Program-made: the position numbers and the translations under genes | Source: Rhodococcus tukisamuensis NBRC 100609 | GTDB lineage: Bacteria; Actinomycetota; Actinomycetes; Mycobacteriales; Mycobacteriaceae | Direction of reading: 5' to 3' | Assembly: GCF_001894985.1 (NCBI RefSeq) | Contig: NZ_BCXG01000007.1 | Location: 124,001 to 188,000 of the forward strand | Length of the DNA: 64,000 bases | Notes under the pieces: model-generated | Seen by the model: only the letters and a program-made list of their open reading frames with translations | Database searches by the model: none | Told to the model about the DNA's origin: nothing | In this document: piece after piece, positions 18,467 to 27,941 of the stretch | Numbering within the stretch: the first letter of the stretch is position 1 | Layout of the letters: every line of letters starts with the position of its first letter

Positions 18467-19729
18467 TCAGGCAAGGCAGGTCGGCGTGCCCGGGAACTGC
18501 CCCACCCCGGCCCGGCAGCCGACCTCGGTCACCGCGGTCATCCGCTCGACCGGTTCCCTGATCTGCAACGCCGGCACCAGGCCGCCGGAGACGAGTGCCG
18601 TCTTGGTCGCGGGGAGCGTCGCGCGCTCGTCGAGCGTTCCGCGGGCCTGCGCGAAGGCGACCAGTTCGTCGTAGACCATCGACAGCATCGCCTCGGTCGT
18701 CCGGTCCCCCGGCTCGAGCCCGGCGAAGTCCACACCCGTCTCGTACTCGTGGCGGATCGCGTGCGGGCCCTGGTCGCAGGTGGGCTTGTTCAGGTCGATG
18801 CGGAACTCCGGCCGATCCGGCGACGGCGGCGTGATCGTGCCGGCGTCGGTGCAGGCCCGGTGCGAGATGCGGTCGCCGAGCGCATGCAGGTAGATGCCGG
18901 TCCGCGCGTTCCAGGCGTTGTCGCCGATCCAGGAGTCGAACTGCCCGGACCGCACGTCGCCGGAGATGACCTGCTCGCCGGTCTCGTTGTCGAACGGGAT
19001 GGCCACCGGGGTCTCGACGGCATACTCGCCGTGGATCTGCGCGGGCTCAGCGTCGCCGTAACAGGCTGCGCCGGTGGCATAGTCGCCGTCCGCGCCGGGG
19101 TTGGTGAAGCCTCCGGTGCACAGCGGCGCGGCGCTTCCTGGTCCGGCCATGGCCCACCGGCGCAGGTGCGTGAGCATGACCTCGTGTGCGGGATCGTCGG
19201 CATCGGGACTGAGCCCGTCCGGCTGGGCATCCGACGGCCCACGCATCGTCGGCAGGAAGTGGAAGAGGAAACCGCCGGTGGCGAAGTGGGTGCGCACCAG
19301 GCCGCTGATGTCCTGGGTGGTCAGGGAATCCGCGTCGGGGACGAGCCGGCCGTCGACGTCGCGCGGGGCGAACGACCCCAGATCGGTCGCCTCGTCGTAT
19401 GCCGCGATCCAGTACGCGTCGCGCTCGGAGAAGCCCACGCTGCGAGCGATGATGTACGTCGAGTCCGTGTGCACGAGGCTGCGTCCGCCGAGCGGGCGAC
19501 GCAACGTGAACCCGTACGCCGCGAACGCCTGCAGTCCGCACACCGGCGCGTCCGGATCGTCGAGCGGGCACACCGGTGGCAGCGGGCCGCAGTTGTGGGC
19601 GGGGGCGCCGTCCTCGGTGTAGCAGATGTCCTCGGCGAACGCGCGGGCCGCCGGCGGCGGAACCAAGACGGCGGCACACAGCGCCAGCGCCACCCCGGCA
19701 AAGCTCATCTGTCGACTGTGCATTCTCAT
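18467..19729 (-). CDS. secreted protein of unknown function, possible Zn-hydrolase-like fold
   Basis: The 420-residue protein has a signal peptide (about 1-31, ending PPAARAFA) and a Cys-rich N-terminus (DICYTEDGAPAHNCGPLPPV). Three segments resemble His-rich helices of P1-nuclease/phospholipase C-like proteins: RTHFATGGFLFHFLPTMRG, EVMLTHLRRWAM and GIYLHALGDRISHRAC. The last is close in form to the HALGDxxxH helix of those families, but that likeness is by eye only. I chose ATG 19729 over an upstream in-frame start because the signal peptide then begins correctly and AAAGG precedes it; ATG 19723 is also possible. It stands alone, with a 241-nt spacer downstream. Confidence 0.65.
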   Translation of the reverse strand: MRMHSRQMSFAGVALALCAAVLVPPPAARAFAEDICYTEDGAPAHNCGPLPPVCPLDDPDAPVCGLQAFAAYGFTLRRPLGGRSLVHTDSTYIIARSVGFSERDAYWIAAYDEATDLGSFAPRDVDGRLVPDADSLTTQDISGLVRTHFATGGFLFHFLPTMRGPSDAQPDGLSPDADDPAHEVMLTHLRRWAMAGPGSAAPLCTGGFTNPGADGDYATGAACYGDAEPAQIHGEYAVETPVAIPFDNETGEQVISGDVRSGQFDSWIGDNAWNARTGIYLHALGDRISHRACTDAGTITPPSPDRPEFRIDLNKPTCDQGPHAIRHEYETGVDFAGLEPGDRTTEAMLSMVYDELVAFAQARGTLDERATLPATKTALVSGGLVPALQIREPVERMTAVTEVGCRAGVGQFPGTPTCLA

Positions 19730-19784
19730 CGGACCACGCCTTTCGATGTGGCGGAGCGCGCACGTCAACGCCTGATCAGAACGC

Positions 19785-20171
19785 TCACGTTCCGCTGCCG
19801 AGACGGCACTGCAGGTAGTCGCCCGCGTGGAGGCGCCGAAGCACCACGCGCACCGGCCGGGGCGCCCACCGCGCCTGGGGGTCGCATTCCCGTCGCGGGT
19901 CGGTCAGGGCCAGCAGGTGTCCGCGGGTGGTGATGTCGACCCGGCCCGCGGCCAGCACGTTGAGTACCCAGTCGCTGTCCCGCCCGTAGGTGAGCCCGAA
20001 GCGGAAACCGTCGCCGTACCGGAAGCAGTTCACCGGGGTCCGGTACGGACGGCCGCTGCGGCGGCCCCGGTGGTGGACTATCGCGAATCCCGGCAGCCGG
20101 CCGGCGACCGGTAGCACTACGCGATTGGTCGCCGCCCTGTTGAAGCGGGCCAGCCGCCTCGGGAGAGGCAC
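19785..20171 (-). CDS. deazaflavin-dependent nitroreductase-family protein (DUF385)
   Basis: The 128-residue protein belongs to the F420/flavin-binding split-barrel family related to Ddn of M. tuberculosis. Typical are FAIVHHRGRRSGRPYRTPVNCF (strands that bind the cofactor phosphate), DWVLNVLAAGRVDIT and the final DYLQCRL. Members reduce quinones, nitroimidazoles or lipids with F420H2; the substrate here is unknown. The start ATG lies 35 nt from the divergent NUDIX gene start, so the two share a short promoter region. Confidence 0.85.
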   Translation of the reverse strand: MPLPRRLARFNRAATNRVVLPVAGRLPGFAIVHHRGRRSGRPYRTPVNCFRYGDGFRFGLTYGRDSDWVLNVLAAGRVDITTRGHLLALTDPRRECDPQARWAPRPVRVVLRRLHAGDYLQCRLGSGT

Positions 20172-20206
20172 TCGGTCAGCCTAACGCCTCGTGACACGAT
20201 GAGGAC

Positions 20207-20758
20207 ATGGATCAGCAGCCCGGCAATGCCGCACCCGTCGGGGACGAGGTCGTCACCGTCTACGACGCCGAGGGACACGAGACGGGCACCGCCCCGCGGT
20301 CGCGGGTGTACGCGGAGGGACTGTGGCACGCCAGCTCCGGCGTGCTGCTGCGGTCCCTCGACGGGCAGCGGATCTACGTGCACCGCCGCTCCCCCGCCAA
20401 GGCGGTGTTCGGCGGCATGCACGACTGCCTCGCCGGCGGCGTCGTCGACCCGGGCGAGACGCCGGCCGACGCCGCCGCCCGCGAACTGGGCGAGGAGCTG
20501 GGGGTGCACGGCATCGACCTCACTCCCCTGGCCCGGGTCTCCTGGGACGGAGAGTGGGACGGGAAGCTGCTGCGCTGCCACCTTTTCGCCTTCGAGGGGC
20601 GCTGGGACGGGCCGGTGGTGCACCAGGCGAGCGAGATCGTCGACGGCTGGTGGTGGACCGAGGCGGAGCTGCGCGCGCACCTCACCGACCCGGCGTGGCC
20701 GTTCGCCCCGGACAGCCGGGCCCTGCTCGCGGACTTCCTGACCGCCGCGCCGCGGTAG
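20207..20758 (+). CDS. NUDIX hydrolase (IPP-isomerase-like subgroup)
   Basis: The 183-residue protein carries a complete NUDIX box (GGVVDPGETPADAAARELG then EELGV, about residues 77-99) with the REXXEE-type metal-binding glutamates. The N-terminal DEVVTVYDAEGHETGTAPRS is typical of the YfcD/IPP-isomerase-like branch, which acts on nucleotide-sugar or other diphosphates. The exact substrate is unknown. ATG 20207 has GAGG close upstream. It is convergent with mpa, with an 18-bp hairpin between. Confidence 0.85.
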   Translation: MDQQPGNAAPVGDEVVTVYDAEGHETGTAPRSRVYAEGLWHASSGVLLRSLDGQRIYVHRRSPAKAVFGGMHDCLAGGVVDPGETPADAAARELGEELGVHGIDLTPLARVSWDGEWDGKLLRCHLFAFEGRWDGPVVHQASEIVDGWWWTEAELRAHLTDPAWPFAPDSRALLADFLTAAPR

Positions 20759-20770
20759 CGGCCGACCGGA

Positions 20771-20811
20771 CGGCGGTGGCCCGGACCGTCGACCGGTCCG
20801 GGCCACCGCCG
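20771..20811. terminator. bidirectional terminator, NUDIX / mpa
   Basis: A perfect 18-bp stem (CGGCGGTGGCCCGGACCG with its complement) and loop TCGAC lies between the two convergent genes; it is the longest perfect hairpin I found in the window. Confidence 0.75.
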
Positions 20812-20821
20812 CCTGACGGTC

Positions 20822-22597
20822 CTACAGGTACTGGCCGGTGTTCGACTCGGTGTCGATCGCGCGGCTGGCACTGGCGTTCTTGCCGGTGACCAAGGTGCGG
20901 ATGTAGACGATCCGCTCGCCCTTCTTGCCCGAGATCCGCGCCCAGTCGTCCGGATTCGTCGTGTTCGGCAGGTCCTCGTTCTCGGAGAACTCGTCGACGA
21001 TCGAGTCGAACAGGTGCTGCACGCGCAGGCCCGGGGTACCGGTGTCCAGCACGGACTTGATGGCGTACTTCTTCGACCGGTCCACGATGTTCTGGATCAT
21101 CGCGCCCGAGTTGAAGTCCTTGAAGTACAGCACCTCCTTGTCACCGTTCGCGTACGTGACCTCGAGGAAACGGTTCTCGTCGCTCTCCGCGTACATCCGG
21201 TCCACGACCCGCTCGATCATGGTCTTGATGCAGGCGGTGCGGTCGCCGCCGAACTCCGCCAGGTCGTCGGCGTTCACCGGCAGGTGCTCGGTCAGGTACT
21301 TCGAGAAGATGTCCTGCGCCGACTCCGCGTCGGGGCGTTCGATCTTGATCTTCACGTCCAGGCGGCCGGGCCGCAGGATCGCGGGGTCGATCATGTCCTC
21401 GCGGTTGGACGCGCCGATCACGATGACGTTCTCCAGGCCCTCGACGCCGTCGATCTCGCTGAGCAGCTGCGGGACCACGGTGGTCTCGACGTCCGAGGAG
21501 ACGCCGGATCCACGGGTGCGGAAGATCGAGTCCATCTCGTCGAAGAACACGATCACCGGCGTGCCCTCGGAGGCCTTCTCCCGGGCACGCTGGAAGATCA
21601 TCCGGATGTGCCGCTCGGTCTCGCCGACGAACTTGTTGAGCAGTTCCGGGCCCTTGATGTTGAGGAAGTAGGACTTGGCGTCCTTCGCGTCCTGACCCCG
21701 GGCCTCGGCGATCTTCTTGGCCAGCGAGTTGGCCACCGCCTTGGCGATCAGCGTCTTGCCGCAGCCGGGCGGGCCGTAGAGCAGCACACCCTTCGGCGGC
21801 CGCAACGCGTACTCGTGGAAGAGGTCCTTGTGCAGGAACGGCAGTTCCACCGCATCGCGGATCTGCTCGATCTGCCGGCCGAGTCCGCCGATGTCGCCGT
21901 AGTCGACGTCCGGCACCTCCTCGAGCACCAGGTCCTCGACCTCGGCCTTCGGGATCCGCTCGTACGCGTACCCGGCCTTGGTGTCGACCAGCAGCGAGTC
22001 GCCGGGCCGCAGCTTGCGGGTCGGGGAGTCGATGTCCTCGTCGACGGGATGCTCGGTGACGTCCGAGGCCGCCAGGATCAGCGGGTGTGCGAGCCAGACC
22101 ACCCTCTCCTCGTCGGCGTGCCCGATCACGAGCGCACGCTCGCCGTCGTCCAACACCTCTCGGAGACTGCAGATCTCGCCGATCCGCTCGAACGAGCCGA
22201 CCTCGACCACGGTGAGCGCCTCGTTGAGGCGCACCGTCTGGCCGGGCCGCAGTGACTCCGCCTCGATGTTCGGCGAGCACGTCAACCGCATCTTGCGCCC
22301 GGACGTGAACACGTCGACGGTCTGGTCCGGGTGCATCCCGATCAGCACGCCGTACCCACTCGGCGGCTGGCCCAGCCGGTCGACCTCCTCGCGCAACGCG
22401 ATCAGCTGCTGACGCGCTTCCTTGAGCGTGTCCATCAGCTTCGAGTTGCGGATCGAGAGCGAGTCCACCCGAGCCTCGAGTTCGCGTACCTGCTCGGGCG
22501 ACTGCGCCAACTGGCGACGCAACCGGGCCGCCTCGAGTTGCAGGGCCTCCAGCTCCGCCCTGGCAGCCGACGAGTCCGGATTCTCTGATGCGCTCAT
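20822..22597 (-). CDS. mpa: proteasome-activating AAA+ ATPase Mpa/ARC
   Basis: The 591-residue hexameric unfoldase recognises Pup and threads substrates into the proteasome. It has an N-terminal coiled coil (about 11-80) that binds Pup, two OB folds (about 85-230), then the AAA module with Walker A GPPGCGKT (275-282) and Walker [10 protein letters not shown] ending at 356. The C-terminus is GQYL, with the penultimate Tyr needed to dock on the PrcA ring. ATG 22597 follows GGGAGGAG. It lies about 3 kb from dop, separated by four unrelated genes, and is divergent from lppK. Confidence 0.96.
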   Translation of the reverse strand: MSASENPDSSAARAELEALQLEAARLRRQLAQSPEQVRELEARVDSLSIRNSKLMDTLKEARQQLIALREEVDRLGQPPSGYGVLIGMHPDQTVDVFTSGRKMRLTCSPNIEAESLRPGQTVRLNEALTVVEVGSFERIGEICSLREVLDDGERALVIGHADEERVVWLAHPLILAASDVTEHPVDEDIDSPTRKLRPGDSLLVDTKAGYAYERIPKAEVEDLVLEEVPDVDYGDIGGLGRQIEQIRDAVELPFLHKDLFHEYALRPPKGVLLYGPPGCGKTLIAKAVANSLAKKIAEARGQDAKDAKSYFLNIKGPELLNKFVGETERHIRMIFQRAREKASEGTPVIVFFDEMDSIFRTRGSGVSSDVETTVVPQLLSEIDGVEGLENVIVIGASNREDMIDPAILRPGRLDVKIKIERPDAESAQDIFSKYLTEHLPVNADDLAEFGGDRTACIKTMIERVVDRMYAESDENRFLEVTYANGDKEVLYFKDFNSGAMIQNIVDRSKKYAIKSVLDTGTPGLRVQHLFDSIVDEFSENEDLPNTTNPDDWARISGKKGERIVYIRTLVTGKNASASRAIDTESNTGQYL

Positions 22598-22713
22598 GCG
22601 CGACTCCTCCCAGTTGCGATCTATCAACGCTACAGCCGCCGCGCCGAATCTGCGGAGCGACACCAGCGACACGACACAGTGTGAGATGTCCGTCAGCCAG
22701 AACCGGTTCTAGG

Positions 22714-22732
22714 TCATGTTAGCCTCACCTAT
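22714..22732 (+). promoter_or_regulatory. IdeR/DtxR-like iron box
   Basis: TCATGTTAGCCTCACCTAT matches the 19-bp IdeR consensus TTAGGTTAGCCTAACCTAA at 15 positions, including the GTTAGCCT core. It lies 37 nt upstream of the lppK start and 117 nt from the mpa start. Iron-dependent repression of lppK is inferred from this match alone. Confidence 0.45.
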
Positions 22733-22768
22733 CTATCCGCAGTCTTGTCGCAAGCGAAAGGCCCATTC

Positions 22769-23251
22769 GTGATCATCCGCAAGTCCCTCGCCGCCGCAGC
22801 AGCCGCCCTCGTCGCAGTCGGCGTCGCCTCCTGCAGTTCCGACGACTCCACCGCCACCGAGTCGACCGCCACGACGACGACCGCCGACGCTGCCGCCACC
22901 GAGGCGCTGGCGGACGCGCCCAGCACCGAGGCACTGAACGCGACGCTGGTGACGTTCTTCGACCCCGCCGTCCCGGCCGCGGACAAGGCCGCGCTGATCG
23001 TCAAGGGCGAGAAGCAGGCGCCGGTGCTCGAGCAGTTCAACGGCGTCCTGCGGGGCTACCCGCTGACCACCGCGGTCACCGCTGTCACCCCGGTCGACGC
23101 CGACACCGTCAAGGCCACCGCCACCATCACCGGCCCGCACGGCGGTGCCCCCACCGACCTGACCTTCGACCAGGTCGACGGCAAGTGGGTCGTCTCGGAC
23201 ACCGCCGTCTGCACCATCCTCTCGATGGGCCGCCTGACCTGCGTCAGCTGA
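22769..23251 (+). CDS. lppK: LppK/MTB12-family lipoprotein
   Basis: The 160-residue protein has a lipoprotein signal (MIIRKSLAAAAAALVAVGV then ASC) with lipobox Cys near residue 22. A Thr/Ala/Asp-rich linker follows (about 24-55), and a compact domain like the low-molecular-weight antigen MTB12/CFP-2. The start GTG 22769 is seven to eight nt after AAAGG; an earlier in-frame GTG would spoil the signal peptide. The position beside mpa equals lppK (Rv2116) beside Rv2115c in M. tuberculosis. An IdeR-like box lies in its promoter region. The role of this lipoprotein at the membrane is not known. Confidence 0.85.
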   Translation: MIIRKSLAAAAAALVAVGVASCSSDDSTATESTATTTTADAAATEALADAPSTEALNATLVTFFDPAVPAADKAALIVKGEKQAPVLEQFNGVLRGYPLTTAVTAVTPVDADTVKATATITGPHGGAPTDLTFDQVDGKWVVSDTAVCTILSMGRLTCVS

Positions 23252-23257
23252 CGCAGG
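23238..23257. terminator. palindrome across the lppK stop, likely terminator
   Basis: CCTGCGTCAGCTGACGCAGG is a perfect 20-nt dyad that includes the lppK stop codon and lies 14 nt from the trmI stop. It can serve both convergent genes. Confidence 0.5.
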
Positions 23258-23271
23258 CTGGAAGACAAGCC

Positions 23272-24141
<870 letters not shown>

Positions 24142-24213
24142 TCAACTGCTCCTAGCGTAGGTACTCCCGGCGACCCTCGCGCCGGCCCCGACAGCGGTGT
24201 CGGACCCTGCGCA

Positions 24214-24219
24214 TACCCT
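24214..24219 (+). promoter_or_regulatory. -10 element of leaderless RecB-like gene
   Basis: TACCCT lies 7 nt before GTG 24227. It decides that start over the in-frame GTG at 24197. Confidence 0.45.
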
Positions 24220-24226
24220 GCCAGGT

Positions 24227-25132
24227 GTGAGCACCCCCGCGACGTCGCCCCCCGTCTCCCCCGCCGACGGCGTTCGAGCCCGCTCCCGGCCTGCTCTCTC
24301 CCCCTCCCGCGCCGGCGACTTCAAACAGTGCCCGCTGCTGTACCGGTTCCGAGCGGTCGACCGGATCGCCGAGACACCGTCCAAGGCACAGATCCGCGGC
24401 ACCGTCGTGCACGCCGCGCTGGAAGCGCTCTACGGCCTGCCCGCGGACGAGCGGGTCCCCGAGCGCGCCGCCGCCCTGCTCGGCCCCGCCTGGGAGCGGG
24501 TGCTCGCCGAGTCCCCCGAGGTCGCGGAGGCGGTGCCGGCCGAGGAGCGCGACGCCTTCCTCGCCGAGGCCCGGGCCCTGGTGGACGGTTACTACCAGCT
24601 CGAGGACCCCACCCGCTTCGATCCCGAGTCCTGCGAGCTGGGAGTGGAGACCGAGCTGGACAACGGCGTGGTGCTGCGAGGATTCGTCGACCGGATCGAC
24701 GTCGCGCCGAACGGCCACCTCCGGGTGGTCGACTACAAGACCGGACGTGCCCCGCGGGAGACCAGCGAGTCCAAGGCGTTGTTCCAGATGAAGTTCTACG
24801 CGCTGGTGCTGCTGCGCACCCGCGGAATCGTGCCCGCGCAACTGCGACTGCTGTACCTCGCGGACCGGGAGATCCTCACCTACGCCCCCGACGAGGAGGA
24901 GCTGCTCCGCTTCGAGAACACCCTGACCGCGATCTGGCAGGCGATCCGCACCGCCGGGGAGACCGGGGACTTCCCACCGAATCCCGGGCGGTTGTGCAAC
25001 TGGTGCGATCATAAGGTCCGTTGCCCCGCGTTCGGTGGCACGCCGCCGCCCTACCCCGGCTGGCCCGAGGGTCCGACCGCATCGGGCGCCGGTAGTTCTG
25101 AAGACGAGAGTTCCGAGGAGATCGACAATTGA
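24227..25132 (+). CDS. RecB-like PD-(D/E)XK nuclease with Fe-S cysteines
   Basis: The 301-residue protein is a stand-alone nuclease domain of the RecB/AddB/Cas4 group. It has QIRGTVVHAALE with the motif-I His, GFVDRIDV (Asp), and VVDYKTGRAP with the DYK catalytic core. One Cys near the N-terminus (DFKQCPLLYRF) and three near the end (RLCNWCDHKVRCPAF, C-x2-C-x5-C) form the 4-Cys pattern that binds a 4Fe-4S cluster in AddB and Cas4. It matches Rv2119 in position. No partner helicase lies nearby. The thioesterase gene overlaps its stop codon. Confidence 0.88.
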   Translation: MSTPATSPPVSPADGVRARSRPALSPSRAGDFKQCPLLYRFRAVDRIAETPSKAQIRGTVVHAALEALYGLPADERVPERAAALLGPAWERVLAESPEVAEAVPAEERDAFLAEARALVDGYYQLEDPTRFDPESCELGVETELDNGVVLRGFVDRIDVAPNGHLRVVDYKTGRAPRETSESKALFQMKFYALVLLRTRGIVPAQLRLLYLADREILTYAPDEEELLRFENTLTAIWQAIRTAGETGDFPPNPGRLCNWCDHKVRCPAFGGTPPPYPGWPEGPTASGAGSSEDESSEEIDN

Positions 25133-25938
25133 GTGACCAGGCCTATTACCTCCCGCTGGGACGGGACGCCGACGGCACCGAGCGCTTCGCCAGCACCGCG
25201 CTGACGGAGAGCACCTGGGGGCCGGCCATGCAGCACGGCGCACCCCCGTCGGCGCTGCTGGTGCGGGCACTCGAGCGGTGCGAGTCGCGTGAGGACACCC
25301 GGCTGACCCGAGTGGTCGTGGAGATCCTGGGCCCGGTCCCCATCGCCGACATCGAGGTGCGGTCCTGGGTGGAGCGGCCCGGCCGCCGGGTCGAGCTCGT
25401 GGTCGCCGAGCTGTGGGCCGCCGGCCCGGACGGCACCGCCCGCGCGGTGGCCCGCGGCACCGGCTGGCGCATGCAGACCGCCGACTCGTCCGCCGTCGCG
25501 CATGCCGGCGACCCGGCACTGGCCCCGCGGTCGCAGGCACACGAGACGGCACTGGAGGGCCCGTTCTGGGACACCGGGTTCGTCACCAGCCTCGAGTGGA
25601 TGTGGCTGACCGACATCGGCTGCGAGGGCCCGGGGCAGATGTGGGCGCGCCCGAATGCCGTTCTCGTGGAGGGCGAACCACTCTCCCCCGTCCAGCAGCT
25701 GTTCGTGGTGGCCGATGTCGCGAACGGGGTCGGAACCAAGCTCGACCCGGCCGAGTGGACGTTCCTCAACACCGACGTGACGGTGCACCTTTTCCGGGTT
25801 CCCGAGGGCGAGTGGGTCGGCATCGCCGCGGAGACGTCCTACGGCCCGGACGGGGTCGGCATGTGCGCGGGCGTCCTGCACGACGAGTCCGGCCCGGTCG
25901 GCCGGATCAACCAGACCCTGCAGGTCCGCGGCCGCTAG
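25129..25938 (+). CDS. acyl-CoA thioesterase-family protein (double hotdog)
   Basis: The 269-residue protein looks like a TesB-type double-hotdog thioesterase: QHGAPPSALLVRALE in the first domain and VADVANGVGTKLDPAEWTFL in the second are family segments. It would cleave acyl-CoA or a related thioester. The start is TTG 25129, which overlaps the nuclease stop (TTGA) and has GAGGAG upstream, so it is translationally coupled to the nuclease gene. A stem-loop follows the stop. The substrate is unknown. Confidence 0.85.
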   Translation: MSDQAYYLPLGRDADGTERFASTALTESTWGPAMQHGAPPSALLVRALERCESREDTRLTRVVVEILGPVPIADIEVRSWVERPGRRVELVVAELWAAGPDGTARAVARGTGWRMQTADSSAVAHAGDPALAPRSQAHETALEGPFWDTGFVTSLEWMWLTDIGCEGPGQMWARPNAVLVEGEPLSPVQQLFVVADVANGVGTKLDPAEWTFLNTDVTVHLFRVPEGEWVGIAAETSYGPDGVGMCAGVLHDESGPVGRINQTLQVRGR

Positions 25939-25961
25939 CCCGCGGGTGGCGTCGACACGGG

Positions 25962-26000
25962 CGGCATGCGATCGCAATCGTCCATCGCGACCGCATGCCG
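25962..26000 (+). terminator. terminator after the thioesterase gene
   Basis: CGGCATGCG pairs with CGCATGCCG, extended by four more pairs after one mismatch, with an 11-nt loop. It lies 23 nt after the stop codon. Confidence 0.55.
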
Positions 26001-26174
26001 TCGCGCCGTCGCCGGAGGGCGGGGCGGCCGTCGTCAGCAGGTGTGCTGTTGCCGCAGTCCGTCCGCCGAGCTGAAGGCACTCGCGTGAATCCTCCTGCCC
26101 GTCCAGCATTCGGCTCGTCCGCGTCACCACGCGCCAGCCGTTCAACTCATTCGCACGTTGACTGAGAGAAGCGC

Positions 26175-26636
26175 ATGTCCCTGACCGAGTCACAGCTTTC
26201 CGCATTGCCCGAAGGATGGTGCGCGACCGCCCGGCCCAACGACGAATGCGACGTGTCTCACTCCGGGATCGCCGAGGAAGTCGCTGTGGAAGTGTCAGCC
26301 GAGCATCCGTTGTTCGGGGTCGCCGTTGAGGTAGCAGCACACGATGTCGCCTTTGACGACGTTCTTTGCCAGCACGTAGAGGATCCCGAACGCTTTACCG
26401 AGGTGCATTTGACCTGGGCTCGACGAGCGGAGAGCTTCGGGCTCCCCTCGATCGAATGCGACGGAAACTGGGAGGATTTCCTTCGCCTGCAACGGGCGAT
26501 ATCTGCCGTGGTCGATTCTGCTGCCGAAGCCGAGCAGCTCGGCCTACGGGAACCTGTGACGGAAGCGGGCACACCGTCCCGACCGATTGTCGTGCGAGCC
26601 CCAGCACGCGGGCTCGACTCCGAGTCGGGCCGGTGA
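26175..26636 (+). CDS. hypothetical cytosolic protein
   Basis: The 153-residue product has the segments DDVLCQHVEDPERFTEVHLTW and NWEDFL, which resemble a family of uncharacterised actinobacterial proteins of about 140 residues seen often in toxin-immunity or accessory settings. It starts at ATG 26175 after a weak AGAGAAG. It is acidic with no membrane segment. The neighbours (thioesterase, DUF4253-like gene) give no clue to function. The antisense frame over the same stretch is a shadow. Confidence 0.55.
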   Translation: MSLTESQLSALPEGWCATARPNDECDVSHSGIAEEVAVEVSAEHPLFGVAVEVAAHDVAFDDVLCQHVEDPERFTEVHLTWARRAESFGLPSIECDGNWEDFLRLQRAISAVVDSAAEAEQLGLREPVTEAGTPSRPIVVRAPARGLDSESGR

Positions 26637-26675
26637 GGACGCAGGCGCTGTAAGCACTCGATTACCTGTGACGGA

Positions 26676-27503
26676 CTAAGTCTCTGTCAGGTCCGCGAAG
26701 TTCTCCGTGTATCCGAGGAGTAGCACCGCCGACCCCCGCAGCAGGTCCGCGAGCTCGTTCCAGGCGTCGACGTCACGATGCCCGTACAGCTCCCGCAGAT
26801 CGGCGATCAGGGCGTCGGCGTCCCGTTGCCCGGGATCGAGGACGCTGAGGAACCCGAGCGTGGACGCACCGATCCCCATCAGCGCGTACCCGTGCCGCTC
26901 GCCCATCCGGCGCGCCACCGCATGGCATTCGAACGGCGTCCAGTCGCCGGCGAAGTAGCCGTTCGGCAGGTCGGCGAGCAGATCGGTGTGGTCCGTTGTC
27001 GGCAGGCACTGCACCACGTGCACGTCGTCCACGACCAACCCCGGGTCTCGATTGAGCGCCACCAACGCCTCGATGTCGCTCGGCGCCGTGACGAGCGAGT
27101 TGCCCACGTCCTCCCAGCGCACAGCCCGGTCCGGATCTCGGAGCGCCGCTCCGGCCGACTCGAACACCGCCGCGTCGTAGACGGCGAGCGCGTCGTCGGT
27201 GTCGTCGTCCGGGTACGCGATGTCCCCGTCCAGATCGTGCTTGGCGCGCGCATGTCCGCTCGTGTAGAGGCACTGGTTCGGATCGTCGAGCGTCAGAAAG
27301 CACCGGCCGACGCGGAGATGCGCCGCCTCGACCCGCCGAAATGCCGCGAGCAGGGCATCGAACGACTCCGGGTCGGTGATGAGCGCGACGCTGAGGCGGT
27401 TCGCGCCGCGGTGCCCCTCGTCCGGGAGTGCCTGAAGGACCGCGCCCGCCACTTCGCCATAGTCCGCCCGCTTTCGCCTGCCCGAGACGGAGCGTTCCGC
27501 CAT
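26676..27503 (-). CDS. hypothetical protein, possibly DUF4253-like
   Basis: The 275-residue product has no signal peptide or membrane helix. Its C-terminal half (NGYFAGDWTPFECHAVARRM, then GERHGYALMGIGASTLGFL) has the look of DUF4253-type domains, in which an aromatic-rich FxGDxxPFE segment leads into a Rossmann-like strand, but this is by eye. Asp/Glu content is high. I chose ATG 27503 (MAERSVSGRRKRADYG), seven nt after GGAGG-AA, rather than two in-frame ATGs upstream. It is convergent with the preceding hypothetical gene. Confidence 0.6.
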   Translation of the reverse strand: MAERSVSGRRKRADYGEVAGAVLQALPDEGHRGANRLSVALITDPESFDALLAAFRRVEAAHLRVGRCFLTLDDPNQCLYTSGHARAKHDLDGDIAYPDDDTDDALAVYDAAVFESAGAALRDPDRAVRWEDVGNSLVTAPSDIEALVALNRDPGLVVDDVHVVQCLPTTDHTDLLADLPNGYFAGDWTPFECHAVARRMGERHGYALMGIGASTLGFLSVLDPGQRDADALIADLRELYGHRDVDAWNELADLLRGSAVLLLGYTENFADLTET

Positions 27504-27928
27504 CACTGTTTCCTCCATCAGGGTTCGACCTTCCCGCGCGTCTTGTCGAATCCATGATCGCCCAGTTCCCCGGCGTCGAACGAGCCGTCGCCGCACTCAG
27601 ACAGTGGCGCGGGCTGGCAACCGCTACGACTGTGAGGATGAACGGGTGCCGCGCCGGCGTCATGCTCTCAGCGGTCTGCACCTGGCTGCGGTTCCTCACC
27701 AAACAGGAGACACGCTCTAGCTGTCGAGAACGGCTGCTGTCGGTGGCGCGGCCGGGGCCACGGATGGGCTCCGGTCGTCCGCGATCGAGGTAGGGGTAGC
27801 CACGCCCGGTCCCAGGCCCGAGCCGTCGGACTGACCCGAGTTCGGTTGACTCGCCGACTCGGCCCAGGTTTCATCACCCCCGGCAAAGGTGTACATCAAA
27901 CATGGACGGTTCAACCACCTCAACCGTC
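27504..27928. other. gene-poor spacer
   Basis: Nothing convincing is seen. A 59-codon minus-strand frame (27717-27896, Ser/Pro/Ala-rich) has no ribosome binding site and is left out. The right end carries the promoter of the membrane hydrolase. Confidence 0.4.
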
Positions 27929-27934
27929 TATGTT
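27929..27934 (+). promoter_or_regulatory. -10 element of leaderless hydrolase gene
   Basis: TATGTT lies 7 nt before ATG 27942. It favours this start over the ATG at 27930, which would lie inside the -10. Confidence 0.5.
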
Positions 27935-27941
27935 GGCGATC

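Noticed and set aside
27717-27896. 59-codon minus-strand frame MYTFAGGDETWAES...
   Set aside because: No Shine-Dalgarno or convincing -10; composition is that of spacer DNA.
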